This document shows positions 7,581 through 15,479 of a DNA stretch of 33,570 nt, piece by piece (the stretch's first letter is position 1; every line of letters starts with the position of its first letter). A program made the translations under genes and the position numbers. The notes below the pieces were generated by a model. It saw nothing but the letters and a program-made list of their open reading frames with translations, had not been told where the DNA came from and searched no databases. The stretch is from a virus. Location: positions 1 to 33,570 of the IMG/VR virus record IMGVR_UViG_3300025237_000013. One strand, written 5' to 3'.

Positions 7581-8106
7581 CTAATTCTTTCTTTATAGTA
7601 TTCCTTGCATTTTTTATAGTATTGAATATAGAGCTTAAACTAATACCTGTATCTCTACTTAATGCTCTCATAGTAACACCAGAGTAATGTAGATTTAAAA
7701 CCTTTCTGTCATACCAGAGCAATGTATCTTTAGCTACAACCAATCTATCTATCTTATTACTTGCTTCTACTTCAGACTTCATACAGAATAAGTTAGTGTC
7801 CTCTACTTCATAAGACGTAAATTCAAGATTTTGTTTATTTAAGTAATCCACTAAATCTTCTATATAAACTTCATTATCTCTTTTCTTCTTTAGTTTCCTA
7901 AAGTAATCAAAGTATAAGTTTCTAAGAACAAAGTAAGCATATATATCAATAGACTCTATTAGTGTCTTTTTGTTTGCCAAGTGCATTTTAATATACATAT
8001 CTTGTACTAAGTCTTCTGCTACTGATTTGTTAGCTCCTAATCTTTTTACGACTATAATCCAATCGTTATGTTTATTATATAAATCTAAGAGGATATCCTT
8101 ATCCAT
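7567..8106 (-). CDS. ECF-like sigma-70 family RNA polymerase sigma factor
   Basis: 179 aa. Region 2 spans about residues 30-72, with AEDLVQDMYIKM (2.1-2.2) and YAYFVLRNLYFDYFRKLKKK (2.3-2.4, -10 recognition). A short acidic linker follows, then region 4 at about 130-176, with the helix-turn-helix GVTMRALSRDTGISLSSIFN leading into KNARNTIKKEL. Regions 1.2 and 3 are absent, as in ECF sigma factors. It would redirect host RNA polymerase. The obvious candidate targets are the four shared AAC-n16-GTCT late promoters at 3368, 26549, 29119 and 30492. The family call is strong; the promoter link is inference. It overlaps the next gene by 14 nt and shares one base with the gene before it. Confidence 0.85.
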   Translation of the reverse strand: MDKDILLDLYNKHNDWIIVVKRLGANKSVAEDLVQDMYIKMHLANKKTLIESIDIYAYFVLRNLYFDYFRKLKKKRDNEVYIEDLVDYLNKQNLEFTSYEVEDTNLFCMKSEVEASNKIDRLVVAKDTLLWYDRKVLNLHYSGVTMRALSRDTGISLSSIFNTIKNARNTIKKELDGIL

Positions 8107-8309
8107 TAATGTTTAAATGCTAGTGATAAGTATTCCTTTAGCTCTGGTGTTTCTACTAAAGTTAATACAACACCACCTAATAAAATATTATAACACCCCT
8201 CTACATCTGCTGGTCTATAACAACCTTTTATATCAAACGGATCAAAGTTAAATTTAACATAAGAACCATCTGGATCGTATTCATCTTGCGTATATAATAA
8301 TGCTGTCAT
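8106..8309 (-). CDS. Small unknown protein (67 aa), first gene before the sigma factor
   Basis: 67 aa, acidic, MTALLYTQDEYDPDGSYVKF with GCYRPADVEGCYNILLGGVV, two Cys. Not recognised. Its stop shares a base with the sigma factor ATG, so it leads that transcription unit. A TATATTTG -7 box at 8334-8341 (minus) lies about 25 nt upstream of the ATG, without a good -33 element. Confidence 0.65.
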   Translation of the reverse strand: MTALLYTQDEYDPDGSYVKFNFDPFDIKGCYRPADVEGCYNILLGGVVLTLVETPELKEYLSLAFKH

Positions 8310-8371
8310 ATTTGCTTACTTATTTATTTAAAGCAAATATACACAAAATATATTTAAGTTATAGAAATAAT

Positions 8372-8449
8372 TTATATATAGAAAAGAACAGCTAAAAGTA
8401 TTATTAAGACTGCTGCTTCTATTAATAAATTTCTTTCTTCTACTTTCAT
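8372..8449 (-). CDS. Possible 25-aa single-span membrane peptide
   Basis: ATG at 8449 overlaps the stop of the preceding gene (ATGA type). The product MKVEERNLLIEAAVLIILLA plus VLFYI is a short charged head and one transmembrane helix. The overlap and the clean hydrophobic segment argue for expression; the tiny size argues for caution. Confidence 0.45.
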   Translation of the reverse strand: MKVEERNLLIEAAVLIILLAVLFYI

Positions 8450-8829
8450 AATTCTTTATCTATTGTGTTTATGTCTATTGCTAATCCTTTTTCTATTAAT
8501 ACGAATACGTCAAAGTGGTTTTTAATTAAATACTCATATATTGCATAAGGAATATCATCTAACCAATATTTATGACTATAATGTTTAATGTAATGCTTTC
8601 TTTCGTATGTCACATAATCTAAATGACTTATATGTGTTCCTAATTCCTCTATCAATTCCTCTTGTGTTAAATCAGATAAAGGTCTTAGTATTGGTTTAAA
8701 TGTTTCTGTAATTTCTAACACTCTTTCTAAAGAACCAACAGTTAAAATATAACTACCTATTCCTTTATTATTAATACGCAACCCATAAGGTAAATAAGGT
8801 GCTAAATCTTCTAGTTTTAATTTTTTCAT
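8446..8829 (-). CDS. Unknown cytoplasmic protein (127 aa)
   Basis: 127 aa. Starts MKKLKLEDLAPYLPYGLRIN, continues with a strand-rich middle (IGSYILTVGSLERVLEI) and PILRPLSDLTQEELIEELG. 'LAPYLPYGL......' followed by 'ILRPLSDLT.EI' is a layout frequent in phage and prophage proteins of Bacteroidetes with no assigned function. Overlaps the upstream gene by 4 nt (ATGA) and the downstream 25-codon frame by 4 nt. Confidence 0.7.
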   Translation of the reverse strand: MKKLKLEDLAPYLPYGLRINNKGIGSYILTVGSLERVLEITETFKPILRPLSDLTQEELIEELGTHISHLDYVTYERKHYIKHYSHKYWLDDIPYAIYEYLIKNHFDVFVLIEKGLAIDINTIDKEL

Positions 8830-9053
8830 AATTCTATATTATTAAATCTTATTCCTAAATCTTCTCTTGTAAAATGTTTACTTACATTATCTGATAACCT
8901 TTTAACTTTATCTGTACAGCGTGTTACGTTATCTCTAAATGACGATAACTCTCCAAGTGTTGAAGATGTGCTAACCACCTCAAAAGATTCGTTAGAGGTT
9001 AAGCATTTAAACTTTGTAGCTCTAATTGATTTGTTTTTTCTTAGTATGTTCAT
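8826..9053 (-). CDS. Small unknown basic protein (75 aa)
   Basis: 75 aa, MNILRKNKSIRATKFKCLTS, then a Ser/Thr-rich segment and DKVKRLSDNVSKHF. Its first bases (ATGAACATACTnA) are the same as those of the gene at 9235, hinting at shared translation-initiation context. ATGA overlap with 8829. No function inferred. Confidence 0.6.
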   Translation of the reverse strand: MNILRKNKSIRATKFKCLTSNESFEVVSTSSTLGELSSFRDNVTRCTDKVKRLSDNVSKHFTREDLGIRFNNIEL

Positions 9054-9055
9054 AG

Positions 9056-9235
9056 TTAATTTTTATTACCACAGTTTCTACATAACCCTACTAATTCAAT
9101 TCCTTTATAAATCATATCTACTTTTCTTTTATTGCATTTAAGACAGGCTATCCTTCCTGTTTCCATTTCTTGCTGAATCCTAGCTATCTCGCTAAGGTGT
9201 TTAAAAAATATTTTTATATATTTAAGTATGTTCAT
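9056..9235 (-). CDS. Small zinc-ribbon-like protein (59 aa)
   Basis: 59 aa, MNILKYIKIFFKHLSEIARI, then IACLKCNKRK and VGLCRNCGNKN: two C-x-x-C pairs 26 residues apart, a zinc-ribbon-like arrangement. The start overlaps the upstream stop by 4 nt (ATGA). Small zinc ribbons in phage early regions often bind host RNA polymerase or nucleic acid, but that is only a possibility here. Confidence 0.65.
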   Translation of the reverse strand: MNILKYIKIFFKHLSEIARIQQEMETGRIACLKCNKRKVDMIYKGIELVGLCRNCGNKN

Positions 9236-9474
9236 TTCAATAGTTCTTTAATTTCTTTTAGTTCATTGTAAAGGTATGAATCTCCTGTTGAGGTTAACTC
9301 TATAAGTTTATCTAACTTATCAAAACCTTGTGCTTTTAACTGCAGATCATATATAATTAATATGTCGTGGTCATTCCATGTTCCGTTCTCAAATTTAGAT
9401 TTAAAAAAATCCATTTGCATAACTTCTTTCTCGAAGTATTTTAATACTAACTCTAATGATAAATCTATTTTCAT
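9232..9474 (-). CDS. Small unknown helical protein (80 aa)
   Basis: 80 aa, MKIDLSLELVLKYFEKEVMQ, acidic, mostly helical. Not recognised. One base separates it from the upstream gene and it overlaps the zinc-ribbon gene by 4 nt, so it is one of a tightly coupled series of early genes. Confidence 0.6.
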   Translation of the reverse strand: MKIDLSLELVLKYFEKEVMQMDFFKSKFENGTWNDHDILIIYDLQLKAQGFDKLDKLIELTSTGDSYLYNELKEIKELLK

Positions 9475-9475
9475 C

Positions 9476-9670
9476 TTAATATAATTGTTTTAATACACAT
9501 TCATAAACAAACTCTTGATCCTCGTTAATCAAATCTAAATCTTTATCTGTTAAAGCAACATCATAGAGTTCTGCATACGAAATAAACGCATCGCAAAAAT
9601 CTGGATAGTCTGATGTACATATCCCTTCTACTTCTATATTCTCTAGCTTATACTTATTTGTTTCTATCAT
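9476..9670 (-). CDS. Small acidic protein of a recurrent phage/host family (64 aa)
   Basis: 64 aa, very acidic. 'YKLENIEVEGICTSDYPDFCDAFISYAE' followed by 'LTDKDLDLINED.EFVYE' is a pattern I recognise from many Bacteroidetes phage and genome proteins, without an assigned function. It overlaps the 49-aa gene upstream by 17 nt. Its strong negative charge would suit a DNA-mimic or inhibitor role, but that is speculation. Confidence 0.65.
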   Translation of the reverse strand: MIETNKYKLENIEVEGICTSDYPDFCDAFISYAELYDVALTDKDLDLINEDQEFVYECVLKQLY

Positions 9671-9803
9671 CGTTGTATTTTTTAGCCATTAATTCAAATA
9701 TTTTACTCATACCATCAACAAAACCTACACACCTATCAAAGTTATGTCCTTCTTTTTTGTAATTTATTACCATTGCTTCTTGATGTTCTTTTGTAATTAT
9801 CAT
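9654..9803 (-). CDS. Small unknown protein (49 aa)
   Basis: 49 aa, MIITKEHQEAMVINYKKEGH then FDRCVGFVDGMSKIFELMAK. Preceded by a well-formed host-type promoter (9826-9857) at a normal distance, which supports the start and makes this the first gene of a new early transcription unit. The stop lies inside the next gene (17-nt overlap). Confidence 0.6.
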   Translation of the reverse strand: MIITKEHQEAMVINYKKEGHNFDRCVGFVDGMSKIFELMAKKYNDDRNK

Positions 9804-9825
9804 AATATATTGTTTTAAGTTTTAT

Positions 9826-9857
9826 CAAATGTAAGTATAATATTATTACTGTGCAAA
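9826..9857 (-). promoter_or_regulatory. Host-type early promoter before the 49-aa gene
   Basis: Minus strand TTTG (9857-9854), 20 nt beginning CACAGTA, TACATTTG (9833-9826). The -33 box overlaps the last codons and stop of the VRR-NUC gene (TTT GCA CAG TAA). Confidence 0.75.
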
Positions 9858-10121
9858 TATATCAAAGGTTATATTCTTTGGGTAGATAATTTTATCTGTA
9901 TGGTAGCAGAAAGAAATCTTACCTAATTTGTTAAGCTCATCTATTCGTTTACGTTGCAGAGGTTTCAAAGTATCGTTACCTTCTTTTACTTCTATAAATA
10001 GATCATTGCTTAAACCAAATGCAAATATATCTGGATAACCAGCTTTGTTAAGTCTAATAGTTTTTAGAACTAAATAACCTTTTAATTCTAATGCTTTTAT
10101 AATTTTAGTTTGTAGTGTCAT
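9846..10121 (-). CDS. VRR-NUC domain nuclease
   Basis: 91 aa, essentially one VRR-NUC (PD-(D/E)xK superfamily) domain. Motifs: GYPD at 28-31, FIEVKEG with E44 and K46 as the ExK pair, and TLKPLQRKRIDEL (Q56) after it. Stand-alone phage VRR-NUC proteins are structure-selective DNases and are often encoded beside an SF2 helicase, as here (gene at 10309-11535). Likely role in processing branched replication or recombination intermediates. Overlaps the 64-aa gene by 4 nt. Confidence 0.88.
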   Translation of the reverse strand: MTLQTKIIKALELKGYLVLKTIRLNKAGYPDIFAFGLSNDLFIEVKEGNDTLKPLQRKRIDELNKLGKISFCYHTDKIIYPKNITFDIFAQ

Positions 10122-10312
10122 TTGTAAATAGTACTTAAAAAGAAATCATACTCCCATTTATTTATTGTTTTATTATGCTTTAAAGTATGTAACCAATCTA
10201 AAGTTGTCCAACAATATAAACTAGGCATAGAAACACTTAAACAAATTTTATGTATAAACATAAATTTATTATCAGATAGCTCTTTGTAATCTTCATCTAT
10301 TATAGTTATCAT
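10118..10312 (-). CDS. Small unknown protein (64 aa) between helicase and nuclease
   Basis: 64 aa, MITIIDEDYKELSDNKFMFI, with Trp-rich SLYCWTTLDWLHTLKHNKTI. Overlaps both neighbours by 4 nt, so it belongs to the helicase-nuclease unit and may be an accessory subunit. No family recognised. Confidence 0.65.
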   Translation of the reverse strand: MITIIDEDYKELSDNKFMFIHKICLSVSMPSLYCWTTLDWLHTLKHNKTINKWEYDFFLSTIYK

Positions 10313-11535
10313 AAATAATCTTTTTTAAACACGTTTAATGTATAATTCTTTTTATCTTGTACACTTTTATAAATATTCTTTTCTATTCCTCGTTTGCTAA
10401 ATATCCAATAGATATGATTTTCTAATCTTTGCATTGTTGTCATTCTATCTTTAGCTTGAAAATATGAGGTTGCACTAAAGTCTATGTTATAGAATACTAA
10501 GCTATCTGCTTTCTTTAAACTAATACCTTCTCTACCACTTACAATCTGTAAGGCTATGTTCTTATCTGTTGTATTAAACTCATCTAAATCATTTGTAAGG
10601 TTATTTCCATAGATTTGTTTCAATGCTTCATACTCTGCTTTGAACTTATAGAAGATACCTATTTTCTCTTTCTTAAAGTGTTCTTTTATAAAATCTGCTT
10701 TACTTGTATCTATAACTTTACTATTGCCATCTTCAAATTTTATAGTTCCGCTATATAATTGATGTAGTTTAGATTGTAACTTAACAGCACTATCTGCTAT
10801 TATCTCATTGTATTTTCCTTCTATAAACTTATCCTTTGTAAGTTGCTTACATAGTTTATATGTAATTGGTAGCATCTCTACCTCCAAGATATGTTCTTTT
10901 ATAGTTGTAGTAAACCCTGCTTGTTCTTGTGTGTATGTTAATATGTAAGGATTAACAATAGGCTTTATAAGTTCTAAGTTGGCTTCTTTATAATCATTCA
11001 CAACAGCATAACCTAGTTGCACTTTCTTTACATTAACAAAAGTCTTAGCCCATTTATAAAACGATTTGTAAGGTGTGAAAGGTGAAGCGTTAGACAATCC
11101 AAACACATGGAAGTATTGACTGTAAGATTCTGGTGTAGGTGTTCCAGATAGAAGTATCATTGGTAGGTTTCCGTATTGTTCGTTAACAGCTTTAAAGTAT
11201 TTAGACTTCTTAGGAAATGATCCATAACCATGACACTCATCAACTATAACCAAATCAAAATCATTTGTATTTAACTTATGTAAAGATTCTCTATTGATAA
11301 TAGTTATCTTAAAATGTTTAAAGTAACCAAAGTTATCATAATCATTTTGTATAGATGTAATTGCTTTCTTCTTAGTTACAAATAAAACATTCTTTGCTCC
11401 GTATAGTCTTGCTGTTTCTAAAGACGTAAGGGTTTTACCTGTTCTTACTTCCATAAATAAACAAACTAACTTTAACTGTTTAAGTTTTAAATTTGCTATA
11501 ATGCTTAATTGTATTTGGTATTTCCTTAATTCCAT
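10309..11535 (-). CDS. SF2 (SNF2/DEAD-like) DNA helicase
   Basis: 408 aa. Motif Q/I region RKYQIQLS... then Walker A EVRTGKTLTS (about 29-38), motif II DECHGYG (DExH class), motif III LSGTPTPES, and C-terminal motif V/VI IVSGREGISLKKADSLVFYN and QAKDRMTTMQRLE with the arginine finger region. The layout is that of SNF2-type phage helicases, shorter than chromatin remodellers. It probably works with the VRR-NUC nuclease encoded downstream in fork remodelling or recombination. One base separates it from the DnaA-like gene upstream. Confidence 0.88.
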   Translation of the reverse strand: MELRKYQIQLSIIANLKLKQLKLVCLFMEVRTGKTLTSLETARLYGAKNVLFVTKKKAITSIQNDYDNFGYFKHFKITIINRESLHKLNTNDFDLVIVDECHGYGSFPKKSKYFKAVNEQYGNLPMILLSGTPTPESYSQYFHVFGLSNASPFTPYKSFYKWAKTFVNVKKVQLGYAVVNDYKEANLELIKPIVNPYILTYTQEQAGFTTTIKEHILEVEMLPITYKLCKQLTKDKFIEGKYNEIIADSAVKLQSKLHQLYSGTIKFEDGNSKVIDTSKADFIKEHFKKEKIGIFYKFKAEYEALKQIYGNNLTNDLDEFNTTDKNIALQIVSGREGISLKKADSLVFYNIDFSATSYFQAKDRMTTMQRLENHIYWIFSKRGIEKNIYKSVQDKKNYTLNVFKKDYL

Positions 11536-11536
11536 T

Positions 11537-11962
11537 TTAATATGTTGCTGTGTTTTCTATTGTTTCTCTAATAGTTTTTAACTTCTCTATATTAAATCTA
11601 TTTAACATGCTATATATTTCTAATCTCATTTTATCATTACCTATTGTCTTATAATGTTTAGAATCTGTTTTAATAACCATCTTTAAGGTTTCTATCTGTT
11701 TGCGTAAATTTCTATCTACTTGCATCTCCTCTACTAAACGCCTATTACTTGTAACAAAATTAGAGTGTGTTCTATTAAATTGTTTAGCTATAAAAGTTAG
11801 AGGAATTGTTTTTGTCATTTCACGAATCAAATATACGCATATATTTCTTGGTCTTGATATCATTGATCTGTTGGTATCTTCGTATAAATCAACTCCATAA
11901 TAATCAGATACTATCTGTATTATTTCGTTCATTGTTTTTATCTCGTTGCTTTTAATTATCAT
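11537..11962 (-). CDS. DnaA domain IV-like DNA-binding protein
   Basis: 141 aa. The segment SRPRNICVYLIREMTKTIPL followed by TFIAKQFNRTHSNFVTSNRRL (about residues 35-75) matches the DnaA C-terminal signature (R..A.YL.R..T..SL..IG..FG.RDHTTV..A..K). The AAA+ ATPase domain of DnaA is absent. The C-terminal half is a helical extension (KMRLEIYSMLNRFNIEKLK). It may bind origin-like sites to load the primase-helicase, or interfere with host initiation. It overlaps the preceding small gene by 11 nt. Confidence 0.75.
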   Translation of the reverse strand: MIIKSNEIKTMNEIIQIVSDYYGVDLYEDTNRSMISRPRNICVYLIREMTKTIPLTFIAKQFNRTHSNFVTSNRRLVEEMQVDRNLRKQIETLKMVIKTDSKHYKTIGNDKMRLEIYSMLNRFNIEKLKTIRETIENTATY

Positions 11963-12137
11963 TTTGTATTGTTTTAAATATTCTTAATTCATTATCTGAT
12001 TGCAATGTATAGCCTACTTTTAATCTATAATTTGTAAGCCATTGCAGAGCTTCTTTTAAACTATTGTATGGTTCAGAGTAGTTATACCATTTATTTTTTT
12101 TAAATGCTTTTAAAGTGTAATTATATGTGTTTGTCAT
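11952..12137 (-). CDS. Small unknown protein (61 aa)
   Basis: 61 aa, MTNTYNYTLKAFKKNKWYNY..., aromatic-rich with the pattern 'W..Y.E.Y.SLKEALQWLTNYR'. Not recognised. One base separates it from the methyltransferase upstream, and it overlaps the DnaA-like gene by 11 nt. Compare the plus-strand 58-aa cassette protein at 19280, which also starts MTNTNKYK and has a similar size. Confidence 0.6.
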   Translation of the reverse strand: MTNTYNYTLKAFKKNKWYNYSEPYNSLKEALQWLTNYRLKVGYTLQSDNELRIFKTIQNDN

Positions 12138-12138
12138 A

Positions 12139-12795
12139 TTAAAATAATCTTGTTTGTTCTATGTTCTTATTACTTATAATACCTAAAGCTGTTTCTAATA
12201 TAGTTTTCCCTGCTTCATAGTCTACTAGATTACGAGCCACTTTATCTATTCTTTGTTTCCCTTTATATTTTGTGAAGTCGTAATCATGAAATTTGCTTAA
12301 ATCAGAAACTTTAGAGTGTATAAAATTACTTGCTTTTCTACCTTTTAAATCGTTTGGTAAATTAAAGTTAGTCCAATATAAATGTCTATCTCTTTTTTTA
12401 GCAACCATTAAAGGTTCGTAAAAAGGTATTACATTTTCAACAACATATTTACCTTTAAAAAAATGTTCTAATAATAATATTTCTTGATATAATTTCATAT
12501 CAGGATAAGTTGCTTTAGATTTTCTCTCGCCTTCACCAGTATTTGTTTTCCTCATTCGGCTATGAGTTGGGCAAGGAGGCGAGCTCCAAATAAAATCATA
12601 GTTCATATAGTTTTCTAATAAAAAAGCGTGTGCATCTGAAACAATTACTTTATCATTCGGGAATCTTTTTTGATATAATTTTGCTAATTCTTCATCAATT
12701 TCAACAGCAGTAATTTCTAGATTATCAGAAACTTCATCCCACTTGTATCTGTTACCGCCTAAACAAGCGTATAAATTTAATATTTTGTATTTCAT
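12139..12795 (-). CDS. DNA (cytosine-5)-methyltransferase, short phage type
   Basis: 218 aa. Motif I LNLYACLGGNRYKW (SAM binding), acidic motif II AVEIDEEL, motif IV SSPPCPTHS with catalytic Cys75, motif VI VVENVIPFY (118-126), RHLYW in the target-recognition region, and KVARNLVDYEAGKTILETAL as the motif X-like return to SAM. It is much shorter than cellular C5 methylases (over 300 aa), but all core motifs are present. No restriction enzyme lies nearby, so it probably protects phage DNA from host restriction. It has its own host-type promoter at 12813-12844. Confidence 0.85.
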   Translation of the reverse strand: MKYKILNLYACLGGNRYKWDEVSDNLEITAVEIDEELAKLYQKRFPNDKVIVSDAHAFLLENYMNYDFIWSSPPCPTHSRMRKTNTGEGERKSKATYPDMKLYQEILLLEHFFKGKYVVENVIPFYEPLMVAKKRDRHLYWTNFNLPNDLKGRKASNFIHSKVSDLSKFHDYDFTKYKGKQRIDKVARNLVDYEAGKTILETALGIISNKNIEQTRLF

Positions 12796-12812
12796 AAGTT
12801 TTATATTTAATT

Positions 12813-12844
12813 CAAATTTACAACGATTTTAGTTAACTCGCAAA
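12813..12844 (-). promoter_or_regulatory. Host-type promoter before the second methyltransferase
   Basis: Minus strand TTTG (12844-12841), 20 nt, TAAATTTG (12820-12813), 18 nt before the ATG at 12795. Perfect match to the Bacteroidetes consensus. Confidence 0.75.
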
Positions 12845-12861
12845 TTATTTAGCACTTTATT

Positions 12862-15213
12862 TTAAAACCATTCTTCCTCTTTTATTTCTTCTGCTACTTC
12901 ACTATCGCTTATCATAAACCATCTATCCCCATTACTATTTCCTTGTGTAAATTCAATACCTTTATAGTTAGCGTACTTCTGTAACCATATATTAAAACGC
13001 TTTCTTGTAAGCCATTTCTTATAGTCTGTATATTCATCCGTAAATTTAATGAAGTAATCAACTTTGTTTAGTCTTACATTTAAACTTACTATCTCTCTAT
13101 CTTCTACCCACTCCATAAATTCCATAGAAGATTCCGCAATAAACTTTCTTAACTTAATATTCTTAGCATTTTGTTTTATCAATCCATTTTTAAAGAACAT
13201 CTGCAAGCAATACATCATATAGTTATCATACTTCTGGTATTCCAACAAATCCCAATCATCAAATAGCTGTCTTCCAAACTCCTCCTCTGGTGTTAATTTA
13301 TCACCGTAGTATTGAGCTATTTCTATTTCGTGTCTTCTACGATCGTGGCTGTTTCCTTCTCCTTTTACAGCGTAGTTTGTGCTTAGTAATATTTTAGGTG
13401 AATCGTGTACGTTTAATTTTATAGCATCTTTGTTCTTTCTTTCTAGTGTTATTCCTTCCGTAACTAAACTAAATTGGCTTTCAAAATCCCAGTTCTTTTT
13501 TATATCATCAAAGACTAATATCTTTGTATCTATGCTAATAGTTTGGTTTGCAAACTGTGATTTACTATCATACTGCTTACCATCAATTATAGATGTCTTT
13601 CTAATATTTGCCAATCCTTGTACGAATAAACCTTTACCTGTTCCTCCCTCTGGATTGTCGCTTATAACTTCATCATTTAATATAATAGCTTTGTTGTTAC
13701 TTCTATTTTTATAGGTACTCATCATGTAACCTAACACACATTCTACCGCTAATGGTTCTTCATTAGATACATTATTAATAAACTTAGAATAATCATTATC
13801 AAATGTTTCTAAGGTCTGCCATTCTCTCTCTAATATATGCGACTTCCATACATACCCATCTACATCTACATATTCTTTTAATTGTATGCTATTCTTTTTT
13901 ACTTCTAATATACCATTAGAAAAAGCAAAGTAGGAAGTATCTCGTGTATCGCTTAACATTAATAAATCAATACTTTCTAACATTGTAAGGTATTGCTCAC
14001 TAAATAGGTTTTGGTAAATAGCACAATAGTTCCATACATCTAATTGTTTCTTATCCATTAGGTAATCTAAAACAAAATCTTTAATCTTAGAAATAGATGT
14101 TAATTCTACCTTATTAGATTCTATATAAACAAAAGAGGGTTTGTCTGCATCGTTAGGAAAGTGTTTTTTAAATCCATTATTCTGAAGAAACATTTTATAC
14201 TTCAAAGGATTAATAGTTATCTTTTGTTTGTCGCTTACATTCCAAAAGTCCTCTGTTTCAGATTCTATTTTTATCTCGTTGTAGGTGTCTTCATTAATCT
14301 TATATTTATCTAATACCTTTTGTTTTCCTTTGTTTAAATCAACCTTTATATTATTTATACGTGTATAGTCTTCAAAGTACTTTGAATTGAAGCTCCTTAT
14401 TTTAAATGCAGATTTTATAGCGTTTCTTGTTTCCGTTTCCGAGAACTTACCAAATACAATGTTATTTAATATGTGTGCTTCTGTTGTAGATTGACTTACA
14501 CCATACTCGCAAAATGCTCCAGCTAAGTTAAATATAAAGTTATTACGTTCACCATCAACAAAATCTGTAACCCATTTAAACTTCATAATTTTTGAGATGA
14601 TAGTCATCTCATCATTAATAGGTATTAAAGGCACTCTATCCGTAACTTTAAAACCCTCATCTATTAGAGTAGGTTGGTATATTTCAGCATCGTAGTTTAT
14701 ATATATGTTTGGATCGTAGGATTCAAAGCATATTCTATCTACGTTACAGTTGGCAATATCGAAGTTGTCATATTCAAACTCCTTATTAAATTGTCTGAAA
14801 TATTTATCGTGTGTAAACTTGTCAGAATCTTCTGGTATTCTTACCAATGCTTTTAAACCAATGTTTGAAGGAGAAATAAATATAGCTACTATATGTTTAT
14901 TCTTTTTAAGCTGTTGAAATTGCTCCATCATAATATCTTTAGACTTATATTTGTCAAAGTCTGTTATCATTAATCCAGAGTGCTTAACAAGTCCGTTTTT
15001 ATTACGTTCTTTAAACTCACCTCCAAAACAAATACAAGGTAGATTACCTTTTTGTTTTTGATAGTCTTCTTTCTTTAAAGTTCTAAGATGTTCTATAAAC
15101 TCTTTTGATGGATTCCCTGTTCTAATTCTTTCTAATGATTTCTCTAAAGAAATGTAGTAAGGTATTTGTGTTTCCTTTAATCTCTTAAAGATTGTTATTT
15201 TGTTGTTTTTCAT
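12862..15213 (-). CDS. Primase-helicase (BT4734-like N-terminal domain plus D5-type SF3 ATPase)
   Basis: 783 aa. Residues about 40-180 look like a BT4734/VirE N-terminal primase-like domain (GLMITDFDKYKSKDI near 80, 'FISPSNIGLKALVRIP' near 112-127, 'DRICFESYDPNIYIN' near 159). The C-terminal half is a helicase of the D5/DUF5906 type: Walker A NPEGGTGKG (about 520-528), Walker B ILVFDDIKK (about 565), sensor ILLSTNYAVKG (about 608) and an arginine-finger region HDRRRHEIE (about 623). It should prime and unwind phage DNA at the fork. It lies between the two methyltransferases. No DNA polymerase gene was found, so replication must use the host polymerase. Confidence 0.88.
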   Translation of the reverse strand: MKNNKITIFKRLKETQIPYYISLEKSLERIRTGNPSKEFIEHLRTLKKEDYQKQKGNLPCICFGGEFKERNKNGLVKHSGLMITDFDKYKSKDIMMEQFQQLKKNKHIVAIFISPSNIGLKALVRIPEDSDKFTHDKYFRQFNKEFEYDNFDIANCNVDRICFESYDPNIYINYDAEIYQPTLIDEGFKVTDRVPLIPINDEMTIISKIMKFKWVTDFVDGERNNFIFNLAGAFCEYGVSQSTTEAHILNNIVFGKFSETETRNAIKSAFKIRSFNSKYFEDYTRINNIKVDLNKGKQKVLDKYKINEDTYNEIKIESETEDFWNVSDKQKITINPLKYKMFLQNNGFKKHFPNDADKPSFVYIESNKVELTSISKIKDFVLDYLMDKKQLDVWNYCAIYQNLFSEQYLTMLESIDLLMLSDTRDTSYFAFSNGILEVKKNSIQLKEYVDVDGYVWKSHILEREWQTLETFDNDYSKFINNVSNEEPLAVECVLGYMMSTYKNRSNNKAIILNDEVISDNPEGGTGKGLFVQGLANIRKTSIIDGKQYDSKSQFANQTISIDTKILVFDDIKKNWDFESQFSLVTEGITLERKNKDAIKLNVHDSPKILLSTNYAVKGEGNSHDRRRHEIEIAQYYGDKLTPEEEFGRQLFDDWDLLEYQKYDNYMMYCLQMFFKNGLIKQNAKNIKLRKFIAESSMEFMEWVEDREIVSLNVRLNKVDYFIKFTDEYTDYKKWLTRKRFNIWLQKYANYKGIEFTQGNSNGDRWFMISDSEVAEEIKEEEWF

Positions 15214-15224
15214 TTATATATATT

Positions 15225-15479
15225 TTATTTGTTTTTTATTTTTTCAAATTCTTGCCACTCTTTTGTAGTTGAGTGCATAGATATCAACAAACAAGTTAAT
15301 CCACCCTCTATAAACTGAATTCTATCTTCCCACCCATAAGATTGTTTTATATCATATAACTTCCCTCTAACATTATCTATTTCCGTTCTTAAATCCTCCA
15401 TTAATTCACTTAATGGTTTATCCATATCTTTAGCATTTTTGTAATAAATAGGATTTCTATTTTTATTTATTCTTTCCAT
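15225..15479 (-). CDS. Unknown protein upstream of primase (84 aa)
   Basis: 84 aa from ATG at 15479 (MERINKNRNPIYYKNAKDMD). An ATG at 15506 would add 9 residues, but the inner start overlaps the methyltransferase stop by only 13 nt and is preferred. The sequence LSELMEDLRTEIDNVRGKLY and a GWEDRIQFIEGGLTCLL segment indicate a helical protein. Not recognised; coupled to the primase gene 11 nt downstream, so a replication accessory role is possible. Confidence 0.6.
   Translation of the reverse strand: MERINKNRNPIYYKNAKDMDKPLSELMEDLRTEIDNVRGKLYDIKQSYGWEDRIQFIEGGLTCLLISMHSTTKEWQEFEKIKNK

Noticed and set aside
8334-8341. Full promoter before the 67-aa gene at 8309
   Set aside because: A TATATTTG box is present, but no TTTG or TTG stands about 20 nt upstream; reported only as a weak -7 box.
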